NCBI GenBank assembly: GCA_029946105.1 | Contig: JAQSDW010000089.1 | Location: 1-44,359 of the forward strand | Source: Reyranella sp. | GTDB lineage: Bacteria; Pseudomonadota; Alphaproteobacteria; Reyranellales; Reyranellaceae | Length of the DNA: 44,359 bases | Direction: 5' to 3' | Shown: positions 16,993-26,134 of the stretch, in pieces | Numbering within the stretch: the stretch's first letter is position 1 | How the letters are laid out: every line of letters starts with the position of its first letter | Notes under the pieces: model-generated | Told to the model about the DNA's origin: nothing | The model's input: only the letters and a program-made list of their open reading frames with translations | Databases searched by the model: none | Program-made: the position numbers and the translations under genes

Positions 16993-17682
16993 GTGACCAT
17001 CGTCGACCAGCCGTCGCCCAATCACGCACCTCGGCCCGACGGTGCCGCCGTCGACGTGCTGGTCCTGCACTACACCGAATTGCCGCTGCAGGAGTCGCTC
17101 GACATTCTCCGCGATGGTGCGCGCGAGCACCGCGTGAGCTCGCACTATGTCCTGGCGGAAGACGGCGTGGCCTATCGGCTGGTGCCGGAGGATCGCGTCG
17201 CCTGGCACGCCGGCCACTCGCATTGGCGCGGCCGCGAGGCGCTGAACCAAACGTCGATCGGCATCGAGATCGTGAACCTGCACGGCGATCGCCACGATTA
17301 TCCGCCGCGCCAGATCGCGGCGTTGATTGAGCTCTGCAAGTCCATCCTGGCGCGCCATCCGGCGATCGAACCACGCAATGTCGTGGGCCATTCCGACATT
17401 GCGCCCAAGCGAAAGATCGATCCTGGTCTTCGCTTTCCGTGGGAGGCCCTGGCCGCAGCCGGTGTCGGGCTATGGCCGAAAGCCGGGGGACGTCCTCTCG
17501 ACGGCGACTTCCACAAGGCCCTCCAGCGCTTCGGCTATGCGCCGCCGATCGCGGTGCCGCCCAAAGACATCGTGAAGGCGTTCCAGCGCCATTTCCGGCC
17601 GACCCAGGTCGACGGCATGGCCGACCCTGAGACGCGGACGCGCCTGGCCGGGCTGCTTGACCAGGTCGGGGGAGCCCCCTAG
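16993..17682 (+). CDS. Zinc N-acetylmuramoyl-L-alanine amidase (AmpD/AmiD type)
   Basis: The enzyme cleaves the bond between MurNAc (or anhydro-MurNAc) and L-alanine in peptidoglycan or its turnover fragments. The 229-residue protein has an Amidase_2 domain (about 10-150) with zinc ligands H26 (LVLHYT), H133 (VVGHSDIAP) and D143, and likely catalytic E92 (IGIEIVN) and K141. A peptidoglycan-binding domain follows (about 170-225, DFHKALQRFGY to DPETRTRLAGLL). No signal peptide is visible, so a cytoplasmic recycling role like AmpD is favoured, although the extra binding domain resembles AmiD. The start is GTG at 16993. The last codons and the TAG stop contain the apparent rnpB promoter. Confidence 0.92.
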   Translation: MTIVDQPSPNHAPRPDGAAVDVLVLHYTELPLQESLDILRDGAREHRVSSHYVLAEDGVAYRLVPEDRVAWHAGHSHWRGREALNQTSIGIEIVNLHGDRHDYPPRQIAALIELCKSILARHPAIEPRNVVGHSDIAPKRKIDPGLRFPWEALAAAGVGLWPKAGGRPLDGDFHKALQRFGYAPPIAVPPKDIVKAFQRHFRPTQVDGMADPETRTRLAGLLDQVGGAP

Positions 17683-17685
17683 CTA
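17657..17685 (+). promoter_or_regulatory. Probable rnpB promoter inside the amidase gene
   Basis: TTGACC at 17657-17662 and TAGCTA at 17680-17685 are separated by exactly 17 bases, and the first base of the RNase P RNA (17691) lies 6 bases after the -10 box. The TAG stop codon of the amidase gene forms the first three bases of the -10 box. Confidence 0.7.
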
Positions 17686-17690
17686 GGGCC

Positions 17691-18094
17691 GTGGGTCAGA
17701 CGGCTGGATGGCTGCGCTGCCGCGGGCAACCGCGGTGGTGAGGAAAGTCCGGGCTCCACGGAGACACGGTGCCGGATAACGTCCGGCGGGGGCGACCCCA
17801 GGGAAAGTGCCACAGAAAACAGACCGCCGGGCTGGTTCACCAGCCAGGTAAGGGTGAAACGGTGGGGTAAGAGCCCACCGCGCGACCGGCAACGGAAGCG
17901 GCACGGCAAACCCCACCGGGAGCAAGACCAAATAGGGGCGACACGCCGGGCAACCGGCAGCGGTGTTTCCGCGTCGTCGTCCGGGTCGGTCGCGCGAGGC
18001 GTTCGGTAACGGACGTCCCAGAGGAATGGCCATCCATCGTCCCCAGCTTGCCGGGGATGGGGACAGAACCCGGCTTATAGGCCGTCTGACCCAC
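17691..18094 (+). ncRNA. rnpB: RNase P RNA, bacterial class A
   Basis: This is the catalytic RNA that removes 5' leaders from tRNA precursors. The ends pair to form helix P1: GTGGGTCAGACGGC at 17691-17704 with GCCGTCTGACCCAC at 18081-18094. Conserved blocks are in the expected order: GAGGAAAGTCCGGGCTCC near 17740, ACAGAAAACAGACCGCC near 17812, AGAGGAATGGCCATCC near 18020, and ACAGAACCCGGCTTATAGGCC, which includes the CCA-binding GG element, near 18063. The length of about 404 bases fits alphaproteobacterial forms. A promoter directly upstream and a hairpin directly downstream make it an independent transcription unit. Confidence 0.97.
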
Positions 18095-18099
18095 CCTTG

Positions 18100-18119
18100 T
18101 TGCCCGAAACGGGCAAATT
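18100..18119 (+). terminator. Probable rnpB terminator
   Basis: TTGCCCG (18100-18106) and CGGGCAA (18110-18116) form a perfect 7-base-pair stem with an AAA loop, followed by ATTCTC. The T-run is poor, but the hairpin starts 6 bases after the mature RNase P RNA end. Confidence 0.6.
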
Positions 18120-18127
18120 CTCAACCT

Positions 18128-18167
18128 ATTGTGGTTTTCTGCCTATGGCGCACAATACATATTGTGG
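18128..18167 (+). promoter_or_regulatory. ATTGTG half-site cluster upstream of mraZ
   Basis: CACAAT (18151-18156) and ATTGTG (18161-18166) form a perfect inverted repeat with a 4-base spacer. A third half-site, ATTGTGG, lies upstream at 18128-18134 in the same orientation as the one at 18161. This resembles a binding site for a dimeric regulator placed about 140 bases before mraZ. Which protein binds is unknown. Confidence 0.45.
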
Positions 18168-18214
18168 CTAACGCCTTCAGATTCCTCACCGAATCCTGCT
18201 TTTCAACATTGCTT

Positions 18215-18248
18215 CCCTGAGTATCCCATGATATCCCATATCATCCCG
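18215..18248 (-). promoter_or_regulatory. MraZ operator: four GGG boxes at 10-base spacing
   Basis: Read on the minus strand, AGGG, TGGG, TGGG and CGGG occur at 18218-18215, 18228-18225, 18238-18235 and 18248-18245, exactly 10 bases apart. This is the known MraZ operator form, direct TGGGN boxes separated by 5 bases. Three boxes sit in ATATCCCAT-like surroundings and the fourth, at 18215, is less conserved. The array ends 59 bases before the mraZ start, so MraZ bound here would be expected to repress its own operon. Confidence 0.8.
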
Positions 18249-18306
18249 TAAGCAGGGAAACGCAGGGGCGTGGGGCACCTGCCGTGGATTTAGGGGGACA
18301 GGGGTC

Positions 18307-18786
18307 GTGGCCTTTCGGTCCGAAATCCTGATCAAGCTCGACAAGAAAGGCCGGGTGCTGTTGCCCGCGGCCTTCCGCGACGAGCTGCCGGCCGACGACC
18401 GCGGTGCCTTCGTCCTCTATCACTCACCCAACGTACCGGGCGTCGTGAACGGAAATTCGCGCACGGGCTTCGACGCCATGCTGGAGCGGTTGCGCGTCGA
18501 GGCCCTCGGTCCCAAGGGCTCGCTCAAGGTCGCACTCGACGACGAGGCCTTCGATCCTGCCGGTTATCTCTCGGCCAGCGCCCGCACCATCGCCATGGAG
18601 CCTGATGGCCGCTTTTCCATGCCAGCCGAATTCTCCCAGGCGCTGGAAGCCGACGCGGGCGTGATGCTGGTCGGCAAGGGCGACAAGTTCCAGATGTGGA
18701 ATCCCAACCGCTGGCAGGCCCGCCGCGACGGCGACCGCGAGAAGATGGCGGCTTTCGTGCGCAGCCTGGGTGGAGGCGACGCATGA
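18307..18786 (+). CDS. mraZ: Transcriptional regulator MraZ
   Basis: MraZ is a DNA-binding protein with two AbrB-like domains that forms rings and represses the dcw operon. The 159-residue protein shows the first half-motif in [23 protein letters not shown] and the second in [23 protein letters not shown] residues near 95-115. Length is near the family norm. The start is a GTG preceded by GGGGGACAGGGG, a very strong purine-rich ribosome-binding region. It is the first gene of the dcw cluster and overlaps rsmH by four bases (ATGA at 18783). The likely target boxes lie immediately upstream. Confidence 0.95.
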   Translation: MAFRSEILIKLDKKGRVLLPAAFRDELPADDRGAFVLYHSPNVPGVVNGNSRTGFDAMLERLRVEALGPKGSLKVALDDEAFDPAGYLSASARTIAMEPDGRFSMPAEFSQALEADAGVMLVGKGDKFQMWNPNRWQARRDGDREKMAAFVRSLGGGDA

Positions 18787-19736
18787 GCGGCGCCAGCGGA
18801 CATGTTCCCGTGCTCGCACGCGAAGTGATCGACGCGCTCCAGCCACGTGACGGCGGTCGCTATGTCGACGGCACCTTCGGTGCGGGCGGCTACACTGCAG
18901 CGATGCTGGACCGCGCCGACTGCCGGGTGATCGCCATCGATCGCGATCCCGACGCGATCGCCGCCGGTCGTGCTCTGGCTACGCGCTACGCGCCGCGGCT
19001 ACAACTGATCGAGGGTCGCTTCGGCGACATGGCCGAGCTGCTGTCCGCCGAAGGCGTCGAGGATGTCGACGGCGTGACGCTCGATCTCGGCGTCTCGTCG
19101 ATGCAGTTCGATCGCGCCGAACGCGGCTTCTCCTTCCGCGGCAACGGCCCGCTCGACATGCGCATGGAAAAGCGCGGGCCGTCCGCGGCCGACCTCGTGA
19201 ACAAGGCGGACGAGGTGGAACTCGCCGACATCTTCTGGCGCTACGGTGAGGAACGCCGCAGCCGCCGGGTCGCGCACGCCATCGTCGAGGCCCGCAAGGT
19301 CAAGCGAATCGAGACGACCGGCGAACTGGCCGAGATCGTGCGCCGCGCCGTGGGTCCCTCGGCCAAGGACGACAGCGATCCGGCGACGCGGGCCTTCCAG
19401 GCGCTGCGCATTGCCGTGAACGACGAGTTGGGCGAACTGGAGCGCGGCCTTGCCGCCGCCGAGTCCGTCCTTGCACCAGGTGGTCGCCTGGCCGTGGTGT
19501 CGTTCCATTCGCTGGAAGACCGCGCGGTCAAGGAATTCGTACGCGCCCGTGCCGGCCGCACGCCAAGCCCGTCGCGCCATGCACCGCCGCACTCGCACGA
19601 ACGCGAGGCCACGCTGCGCGACCTCACGCGCAAGCCCGTGCCACCGACGGAAGCCGAAGTGGCTGCCAATCCGCGCGCCCGTTCGGCCCGGCTCCGCGTC
19701 GCGGAAAAGCTTGGCGTTCCGGGAGGCCGCGCATGA
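18783..19736 (+). CDS. rsmH: 16S rRNA (cytosine-1402 N4)-methyltransferase
   Basis: RsmH (formerly MraW) uses S-adenosylmethionine to methylate N4 of C1402 in the ribosomal decoding centre. The 317-residue sequence begins with the conserved [19 protein letters not shown], has the SAM-binding [16 protein letters not shown], then AIDRDPDA, the substrate region [20 protein letters not shown] and the C-terminal [17 protein letters not shown]. It overlaps mraZ upstream and ftsL downstream by four bases each, the standard dcw position. Confidence 0.97.
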   Translation: MSGASGHVPVLAREVIDALQPRDGGRYVDGTFGAGGYTAAMLDRADCRVIAIDRDPDAIAAGRALATRYAPRLQLIEGRFGDMAELLSAEGVEDVDGVTLDLGVSSMQFDRAERGFSFRGNGPLDMRMEKRGPSAADLVNKADEVELADIFWRYGEERRSRRVAHAIVEARKVKRIETTGELAEIVRRAVGPSAKDDSDPATRAFQALRIAVNDELGELERGLAAAESVLAPGGRLAVVSFHSLEDRAVKEFVRARAGRTPSPSRHAPPHSHEREATLRDLTRKPVPPTEAEVAANPRARSARLRVAEKLGVPGGRA

Positions 19737-20284
19737 TCCATCGCGGGCTCGTCTTCTGGTCGATCGCCGCCGTCGCCACGGCGGTGGGCCTGTTCACCGT
19801 CAAGTACAAGGTGCAGGACCTCGAGGAGCGGATCGACCGCACCAACTACAAGATCGTCGAGAGCCAGCAGGCCACGCACATCCTGCGGGTCGAATGGGCT
19901 CACCTCAACGAGGCCGAGCGCATCGAAAAGCTCGCCCTGAAACATCTCAAACTCGAGCCGGCCTCGATCAAGCAGGTCGTCCGGCTCGACTCGCTCAAAT
20001 CCGAATCTGTCCCCCCGCGGCGCGATCCACCACTCCCTTCCCCCCCACGTACGGGCAACGACGTCCCCTCGTCGACTTTGCCCGGTGGTGGTCGCGTCGC
20101 AGCGGAGGCCGGCAGCCCCTCGCCGGCCTCCGCACCCCTTCCAGGGCGTTCGACCGGACCCACGACGCCCCCTCGACCGGCCGCAATCCAAGAGCCGGCA
20201 ACATCGGGTCCGGTAGGCGACAACCAGAGCGCTGCAGCGTCGATCGATGAAATCCTCTCGCGAAATGATGGAGGACGTCGGTGA
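19733..20284 (+). CDS. ftsL: Cell division protein FtsL with long proline-rich C-terminus
   Basis: FtsL is a bitopic inner-membrane divisome protein that, with FtsB, activates FtsW-FtsI. The 183-residue product has one membrane helix (about 5-22) and a periplasmic coiled coil (about 27-75, including [30 protein letters not shown] heptads). After residue 92 there is an unusual 75-residue tail rich in Pro, Ser, Gly and Ala, ending in [14 protein letters not shown]. FtsL is normally 100-130 residues, so the tail is extra. Identity rests on position between rsmH and ftsI plus topology, because FtsL sequence is poorly conserved. It overlaps ftsI through GTGA at 20281. Confidence 0.88.
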   Translation: MIHRGLVFWSIAAVATAVGLFTVKYKVQDLEERIDRTNYKIVESQQATHILRVEWAHLNEAERIEKLALKHLKLEPASIKQVVRLDSLKSESVPPRRDPPLPSPPRTGNDVPSSTLPGGGRVAAEAGSPSPASAPLPGRSTGPTTPPRPAAIQEPATSGPVGDNQSAAASIDEILSRNDGGRR

Positions 20285-22140
20285 GGCTGTGGCGCAAATC
20301 TGGCTCGCCCGACCCGGCCGCCGCGGTAACCGGGGCGCCCGGCGCGCGTTACGGGTCGCCGCAGAATCGCCTCAAGGGCGATGCGCAGGAAACGGCCCGA
20401 CAGAGGCTCGTCGTCGCGTCGGCAATCTTCGCGATGGCATTCGTCGCGGTCGGCTTGCGCATGGGCTACGTCTCGCTGCTGCGCGACGGCGCCGAGCCGA
20501 CCCAGCGCGTGGCGGCGCGCGGCGGTTCGATCCAGTCGGAACGCGCCGACATCGTCGATCGAAACGGCGCCGTGCTCGCGACGTCGGTGCCGGTGATGTC
20601 GGCCTTCGTCAATCCGCGCCTGCTGCTCGATCCCCAGGATGCCGCGCGCAAGATCGTCACCGCCTTGCCGGACCTGAAGTACGACGACGTGAGGGAAAAG
20701 CTCGAGGGCGACAAGACCTTTGTCTGGGTCAAGCGTGGCCTCAGCCCGCGCGAGCACAATCTCGTCAATCGTCTCGGTATTCCCGGCCTCGAGTTCCAGG
20801 CCGAGGAGCGGCGCATCTATCCGCAGGGCTCGGCTGCCGCACACATCCTCGGCTACGCCAGCGTCGACAATGCAGGCCTGGCCGGCGTCGAGCGCTACTT
20901 CGACCAGCAGCTGCAGAGCGGCGAAACGGTGCAGCTGTCGATCGACCTCAGGCTGCAGCGCATGGTCGAGCGCGAGATCGCGCGCGCCGCCCAGAAATTC
21001 TCGGCGATCGGCGCCACGGCCATCGTTATGGACGTGACCAACGGCGAGATCCTCGCCATGGCGTCCTTGCCGACGTTCGATCCCAACAGCACCAAGACAC
21101 TGACCAACGAGGCGCTGTTCAATCGCGCAACGCTCGGCGTCTACGAGCAGGGGTCGACCTTCAAGATTTTCAACACCGCGATGGCGCTCGATACCGGCCG
21201 AGTGACGATGAGCAGCGTCTTCGACGCGACGTCACCCATCAAGATCGACCGCTTCACGATCAACGACGACCATGCCCAGCGTCGCCCGCTGTCGGTTCCG
21301 GAGATCTTCAAGTACTCGTCCAACATCGCCTCGGCCAAGATGGCGGTCGAGATGGGCCCTGAGACGCAGCGCGCCTTCTTCGACAAGATCGGCTTTCTCA
21401 AGGCGCTGACGACCCAGCTTCCCGAAGTGGCGGCGCCTCTCTATCCACGCCACTGGATGAAGATCAACACCATGACCATCGCCTTCGGGCATGGCATCTC
21501 GGTGACGCCGCTGCACTTGGTGACGGGATCGGCGGCAGTGATAAATGGCGGCATCCTCTACAATCCCAGCTTGGTGAAGCGGAACGCGGCCAGTGATCCC
21601 GGCCGGCGCGTGATCCAGACCAAGACGTCACTAAATCTGCGCCAGCTGCTGCGGCTGAACGTGGTCGAAGGCACCGGCAAAAATTCCAACGTCGCCGGCT
21701 ACGAAGTCGGCGGCAAGACCGGTACGGCGGAAAAGCCGTCGCGCGGCGGTTACCGCCAAAAAGCCCTAATCAGCTCGTTCGTTGGCATGTTTCCCATGAA
21801 CGATCCGAAATTCGTCATTCTCGCCTCGCTCGACGAGCCCAAGGGCCTTCCCGAGACCGGCGGCTATGCCACGGCCGGCTGGGTGGCAGCACCTTCGGTC
21901 AAGAATATCATCGAGGGCATCGTGTCGCTGTACGGCATCTTGCCGGGCGATCTCAAGGAAGGCCTGCCGCCGCTGGAAATCGCCTCGACTCCGGTTCCCG
22001 CGCCGGTGGCGCCGCCCCATTTCGTTCCGAGCGCGCGTCATCGCGGCTCCGAGCAACGCAAGGCCCTGCCGGTGCGGCCCGGTCCAGCGCAGACAGCGTC
22101 CGCCCCCGCCGTGGGAGTGCGTCGCGTTGCGGCTGAGTGA
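20281..22140 (+). CDS. ftsI: Septal peptidoglycan transpeptidase FtsI (PBP3)
   Basis: FtsI cross-links septal peptidoglycan and works with FtsW. The 619-residue class B penicillin-binding protein has a membrane anchor at about 42-62, a pedestal domain and the transpeptidase domain. The three active-site motifs are STFK at 292-295 (nucleophile S292), SSN at 346-348 and KTGT at 479-482. A Pro/Ala-rich tail of about 50 residues ends the protein. The start is a GTG that overlaps the ftsL stop by four bases. The stop falls 14 bases inside murE if murE uses its TTG start. Confidence 0.97.
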   Translation: MRLWRKSGSPDPAAAVTGAPGARYGSPQNRLKGDAQETARQRLVVASAIFAMAFVAVGLRMGYVSLLRDGAEPTQRVAARGGSIQSERADIVDRNGAVLATSVPVMSAFVNPRLLLDPQDAARKIVTALPDLKYDDVREKLEGDKTFVWVKRGLSPREHNLVNRLGIPGLEFQAEERRIYPQGSAAAHILGYASVDNAGLAGVERYFDQQLQSGETVQLSIDLRLQRMVEREIARAAQKFSAIGATAIVMDVTNGEILAMASLPTFDPNSTKTLTNEALFNRATLGVYEQGSTFKIFNTAMALDTGRVTMSSVFDATSPIKIDRFTINDDHAQRRPLSVPEIFKYSSNIASAKMAVEMGPETQRAFFDKIGFLKALTTQLPEVAAPLYPRHWMKINTMTIAFGHGISVTPLHLVTGSAAVINGGILYNPSLVKRNAASDPGRRVIQTKTSLNLRQLLRLNVVEGTGKNSNVAGYEVGGKTGTAEKPSRGGYRQKALISSFVGMFPMNDPKFVILASLDEPKGLPETGGYATAGWVAAPSVKNIIEGIVSLYGILPGDLKEGLPPLEIASTPVPAPVAPPHFVPSARHRGSEQRKALPVRPGPAQTASAPAVGVRRVAAE

Positions 22141-23632
22141 GCTCATGCGCCAGAGCGCATATGAACCCGCGACCCTTCCCGCGCCGCTGCGCGATCCCGC
22201 TCTCGCCGGCCTGACGCTCGATTCGCGAAAGGTCCAGCCTGGTTACCTGTTCGCGGCACTGCCGGGCGCGCGCCACGATGGCACGGCGTTCGTCGCCGAT
22301 GCGGTGGGTCGCGGTGCAGTAGCGATTCTTGCCGCTTCCGACGCTCCGTTGCCGGCGCTCGATGCCGGCATCGTCGTCGTGCGCGACGCCAACCCCCGTC
22401 GTCGCATTGCGTTGATGGCGGCGGCCTTCGCCGGCCTGCAGCCCAGGACCGTTGCCGCAGTCACCGGCACCAATGGCAAATCCTCGACTGTCCATTTCGT
22501 GCGCCAGATCTGGACGTCGCTTGGGCTCAAGGCGGCAAGCGTGGGCACGCTCGGCATCGTCTCGCCGGGTTTGACGCGCGAGGCCGGTCTCACGACTCCC
22601 GATCCGGTCCAGCTTCACGAGGACCTCGCCACGCTTGCGCGCGAGGGCGTCGACCATCTCGCGATCGAGGCATCGAGCCACGGTCTCGACCAGCATCGCC
22701 TCGATGGTGTTCGGCTCTCCGCGGCGGCCTTCACCAACCTCACGCACGAGCACCTCGACTACCATTCGTCGATGGATGCCTATTTCACCGCCAAGGCGAG
22801 GTTGTTCGACAACCTGCTGCCGTCCGGCGGCACGGCGATCGTGAATGCCGACAGCGATCGCGCCGAGGCACTGGCGGCGATCTGCGTGCGCCGCGGCATC
22901 CGCTTCTGGACATATGGCACCACGGGTCGTGACATCCGGCTGCTGGCCGACGATCCGACATCGACCGGCCAGCACCTGACACTGGAAGTCCTGGGCACAC
23001 GTCATGAGATCGACCTCCCGCTGGTCGGTGGCTTCCAGGCGTCCAATGCCCTCGCGGCCCTCGGCCTCGTGGTGGCGACGGGCGGCGATCCGGCGCGGGC
23101 CGTGGCCGGACTCGGCAGCCTGACCGGCGCCCCGGGTCGCCTGCAACTCGTGGCCCGTCATCGGTCGGGAGCGCCCGTCTATGTCGACTACGCCCACAAG
23201 CCGGAAGCGCTGGAGACCGTGCTGCGCACGCTCCGTCCCTTCGCCCGCGGCAAGCTCGTCGTGGTGTTCGGTTGCGGCGGGGATCGCGACCGCGGCAAGC
23301 GTCCGGTCATGGGCGAGATCGCCACCCGGCTTGCCGACCTCACCATCGTTACCGACGATAACCCGCGCAGCGAGGAGCCTGCCGCGATCCGGTCGGAGAT
23401 CCTGCGCGGCATCGCGGCCGACCGAAAGAACTGGACCGAAATCGGCGACGGCCGGCATGTCGCCATCGAAGCGGGCATGGCGGCCCTTGGTAGCGCCGAC
23501 GACTTGCTCCTGATCGCCGGCAAGGGCCACGAGACCGGCCAGACCATCAAGGGCGTCACGCATCATTTCGACGACTCCGAAGTCGCCCGCGAACTTGCGG
23601 GAGTCGCAGCACCTGGACAGGCGCCGACATGA
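22127..23632 (+). CDS. murE: UDP-MurNAc-L-Ala-D-Glu:meso-diaminopimelate ligase
   Basis: MurE adds the third residue of the peptidoglycan stem peptide in the cytoplasm. The 501-residue protein has the ATP loop GTNGKSS with K118 and the C-terminal DNPR motif at 411-414 (VTDDNPRSEEP), which is specific for meso-diaminopimelate rather than lysine. I prefer the TTG start at 22127, because residues RLSELM match the usual MurE N-terminus and GGGAG lies at 22112-22116; the ATG at 22145 would drop six residues. It overlaps ftsI at the 5' end and murF by four bases at the 3' end (ATGA at 23629). Confidence 0.96.
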   Translation: MRLSELMRQSAYEPATLPAPLRDPALAGLTLDSRKVQPGYLFAALPGARHDGTAFVADAVGRGAVAILAASDAPLPALDAGIVVVRDANPRRRIALMAAAFAGLQPRTVAAVTGTNGKSSTVHFVRQIWTSLGLKAASVGTLGIVSPGLTREAGLTTPDPVQLHEDLATLAREGVDHLAIEASSHGLDQHRLDGVRLSAAAFTNLTHEHLDYHSSMDAYFTAKARLFDNLLPSGGTAIVNADSDRAEALAAICVRRGIRFWTYGTTGRDIRLLADDPTSTGQHLTLEVLGTRHEIDLPLVGGFQASNALAALGLVVATGGDPARAVAGLGSLTGAPGRLQLVARHRSGAPVYVDYAHKPEALETVLRTLRPFARGKLVVVFGCGGDRDRGKRPVMGEIATRLADLTIVTDDNPRSEEPAAIRSEILRGIAADRKNWTEIGDGRHVAIEAGMAALGSADDLLLIAGKGHETGQTIKGVTHHFDDSEVARELAGVAAPGQAPT

Positions 23633-25035
23633 GCGCCCTCTGGACTTCCGACGAGATCGCGGCGGCGCTGTCGCCGGTCGCGACCGTTGCACCCTTCGAG
23701 GCGGAAGGCGTGACCTTCGACAGCCGTGCCGTAGGCAAGGGCGACATCTTCTTTGCGCTCGCGGGCGAGACCAGCGACGGCCACGGCTTCGTGGCCGACG
23801 CCCTGACGCGCGGTGCCGCTGCAGCCGTCGTCTCGCGCGACGTCGAGGGCGCGCACGGGACGTTGATCCGCGTCCCCGACACGATGAAGGCGCTGGTCGA
23901 TCTCGGCCGCGCCGGCCGGCGTCGCAGCAAGGCGCGCATCGCGAGCGTCACGGGATCGGTCGGCAAGACCAGCACAAAGGACGCGCTGCGCGCCATGCTG
24001 TCGGCCCAGGCGCCGACCTCTGCCAGCGTGGCGAGCTACAACAACCATGTCGGCGTTCCGATCAGCCTGGTGCGGCTGCCGCGTGAGGCGCGTTACGGCG
24101 TCTTCGAGATCGGCATGAATCATCCCGGCGAGATCGAGCCGCTGGCCCGCCAGGTCGAGGCGCATGTCGGCGTGGTGACGAATGTGGGACCGGCCCATAT
24201 CGGCCACATGGGCAGCGAGGAGGCGATTGCCGACGAGAAGGGCGCCCTGTTCGCTGGCATGGCCGAAGGTGCAGTGGCCGTGCTCAATCGTGACAACCGT
24301 CACTATCCGCGGCTGGTCGAAAAAGCCCGTCATTTCGGTGTTGCCCGCATCGTGGGGTTTGGCCGCAACGAAGCCGCGGAAGCGCGTCTTGTCTCGTGCA
24401 ACCTGCAGGATTCGGGCAGCGACGTTATCGCCTTGATCCACGGTCGGCGGATCGAGTATCGGCTGGGGGCGGCGGGCGAGCACTGGGTGCTGAACAGTGT
24501 GGCGGCGCTCGCCGTCGTGGAAGCGCTCGATGCGGATGTCGTAAAAGCCGCGGCGACGCTGGCCGACCTGAAGGCATCGCCCGGTCGTGGTGCGCGTCGC
24601 CGGCTGAAGTTTGGCGTGGGCACGATCGAGCTGCTCGACGAGAGCTACAACGGCAATCCGGTTTCGGTGGGCGCCATGCTCGCCGTGCTGGCACGGACCA
24701 AGCCGGAGAAGGGCGGGCGGCGGATGCTGGCCTTGGGTGACATGCGCGAGTTGGGCGAGCAGGCCGATGCCTTGCATGCCGGGCTCGCCGATGCCGTGGC
24801 AGCCAGTGGCGCCACGCAGGTTTTCTTGTGCGGGCCGCACATGCAGGCGCTCTGGCAGAAGCTCGCGCCGTCGCAGCGTGGCGTGCATCGGCCAGACTCG
24901 GCGGCGCTGGCGGCAGAATTCGCGGCGGCGCTTCGCGCCGGTGACGTCGTTGCGGTGAAGGGTTCTCTGGGATCGAAAATGAAGATCGTCGTAGACGCCA
25001 TCGTGGCGACAAGCGGCGGCGAGGCGGGACAGTAG
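23629..25035 (+). CDS. murF: UDP-MurNAc-tripeptide:D-alanyl-D-alanine ligase
   Basis: MurF attaches D-Ala-D-Ala to UDP-MurNAc-tripeptide, completing the pentapeptide. The 468-residue sequence has the Mur ligase ATP loop VTGSVGKTSTKD (K113), the YNNHVGVP segment diagnostic of MurF, the EIGMNHPGEI block and the LDESYNGNP motif in the C-terminal half. It overlaps murE by four bases and is followed 3 bases later by mraY. Confidence 0.97.
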   Translation: MSALWTSDEIAAALSPVATVAPFEAEGVTFDSRAVGKGDIFFALAGETSDGHGFVADALTRGAAAAVVSRDVEGAHGTLIRVPDTMKALVDLGRAGRRRSKARIASVTGSVGKTSTKDALRAMLSAQAPTSASVASYNNHVGVPISLVRLPREARYGVFEIGMNHPGEIEPLARQVEAHVGVVTNVGPAHIGHMGSEEAIADEKGALFAGMAEGAVAVLNRDNRHYPRLVEKARHFGVARIVGFGRNEAAEARLVSCNLQDSGSDVIALIHGRRIEYRLGAAGEHWVLNSVAALAVVEALDADVVKAAATLADLKASPGRGARRRLKFGVGTIELLDESYNGNPVSVGAMLAVLARTKPEKGGRRMLALGDMRELGEQADALHAGLADAVAASGATQVFLCGPHMQALWQKLAPSQRGVHRPDSAALAAEFAAALRAGDVVAVKGSLGSKMKIVVDAIVATSGGEAGQ

Positions 25036-25038
25036 GGA

Positions 25039-26130
25039 ATGTTCTATAATCTGCTCTATCCGTTGGCGGACGTATTCGGACCGTTCAACCTCTTCCGCTA
25101 TCTGACGTTCCGCTCGATCGGCGCGTTCCTGACGGCGTTGGTGTTGAGCTTCCTGATCGGCGGCGCCTTGATCCGCTGGTTGCGCAGCAAGCAACGCCAG
25201 GGTCAGCCGATCCGGGACGACGGCCCCGCCAGCCACCTCATGACCAAGAAGGGCACGCCCACCATGGGCGGCCTGCTGATCCTGATCACGCTCACCATCG
25301 CCACGTTGCTGTGGGCCGATCTCTCCAACCGATATGTCTGGATCGTGCTCGGCGTCACGCTGGCATTCGGCGCCATCGGCCTGTGGGACGATTTCCTCAA
25401 GGTCACCAAGCGCAATTCCAAGGGCGTGCCCGGCAAGGTGAAGCTCGCCTTGTCGATCGTGGTGGCTGGCATCGCGGCCTACCTGATCGCGCAGGTCTCG
25501 CCGGCCCCGTTGCGCTACATGCTGGCATTCCCGTTCCTGAAAGACGTGCTGCTGCCTCTGGGCGTCGTCGGGTTCGTGGCGTTCGGCGGCCTCGTGATGG
25601 TGGGGGCGTCCAACGCCGTCAATCTGACGGATGGCCTCGACGGGCTGGCGATCGGCCCTGTGATAATGGCGTCGGCGGTGTTCGGCCTGATCGCCTATGT
25701 GGTCGGCAACATCATCCTGACGAACTACCTCTTTCTCCATCATATCCCGCGCTCCGGCGAACTCGCGGTTCTGCTCTCGGCACTCGTCGGCGCCGGCCTG
25801 GGGTTCCTGTGGTTCAATGCACCGCCCGCCATGGTTTTCATGGGCGACACGGGCTCGCTCGCCATCGGTGGCGCGCTGGGCGCGGTGGCCGTGGTGACCA
25901 AGCACGAGATCGTGCTCGCCATCGTGGGCGGGCTGTTCGTGCTCGAGACCGTTTCGGTGATCGTCCAGGTCCTGTCCTACAAATGGACCGGTCGCCGGGT
26001 CTTCCGCATGGCGCCCCTGCACCACCATTTCGAGCAAAAGGGCTGGGCGGAACCCACGATCGTCTTCCGGTTCTGGATCATCGCCGCCATCCTGGCGATG
26101 GCCGGCCTCGCCACGCTGAAGCTGAGGTGA
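25039..26130 (+). CDS. mraY: Phospho-N-acetylmuramoyl-pentapeptide transferase
   Basis: MraY is the integral membrane enzyme that transfers phospho-MurNAc-pentapeptide from UDP to undecaprenyl phosphate, making lipid I. The 363-residue protein has about ten membrane helices and the catalytic segments [33 protein letters not shown] with the paired aspartates, [10 protein letters not shown] and [11 protein letters not shown], and the HHHFEQKGW motif near the C-terminus. It starts 3 bases after murF and ends 4 bases before murD. Confidence 0.97.
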   Translation: MFYNLLYPLADVFGPFNLFRYLTFRSIGAFLTALVLSFLIGGALIRWLRSKQRQGQPIRDDGPASHLMTKKGTPTMGGLLILITLTIATLLWADLSNRYVWIVLGVTLAFGAIGLWDDFLKVTKRNSKGVPGKVKLALSIVVAGIAAYLIAQVSPAPLRYMLAFPFLKDVLLPLGVVGFVAFGGLVMVGASNAVNLTDGLDGLAIGPVIMASAVFGLIAYVVGNIILTNYLFLHHIPRSGELAVLLSALVGAGLGFLWFNAPPAMVFMGDTGSLAIGGALGAVAVVTKHEIVLAIVGGLFVLETVSVIVQVLSYKWTGRRVFRMAPLHHHFEQKGWAEPTIVFRFWIIAAILAMAGLATLKLR

Positions 26131-26134
26131 GTGA

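Noticed and set aside
18185..18260. Sigma-70 promoter for mraZ such as TTGCTT at 18209 with TATCCC at 18232
   Set aside because: Spacing is 17 bases but the -10 box is poor and lies inside the MraZ boxes; not strong enough to list.
17683..18306. Protein-coding frames across the 624-base region after the amidase
   Set aside because: The stretch is explained by RNase P RNA and the mraZ control region; the open frames there have no gene-like features.
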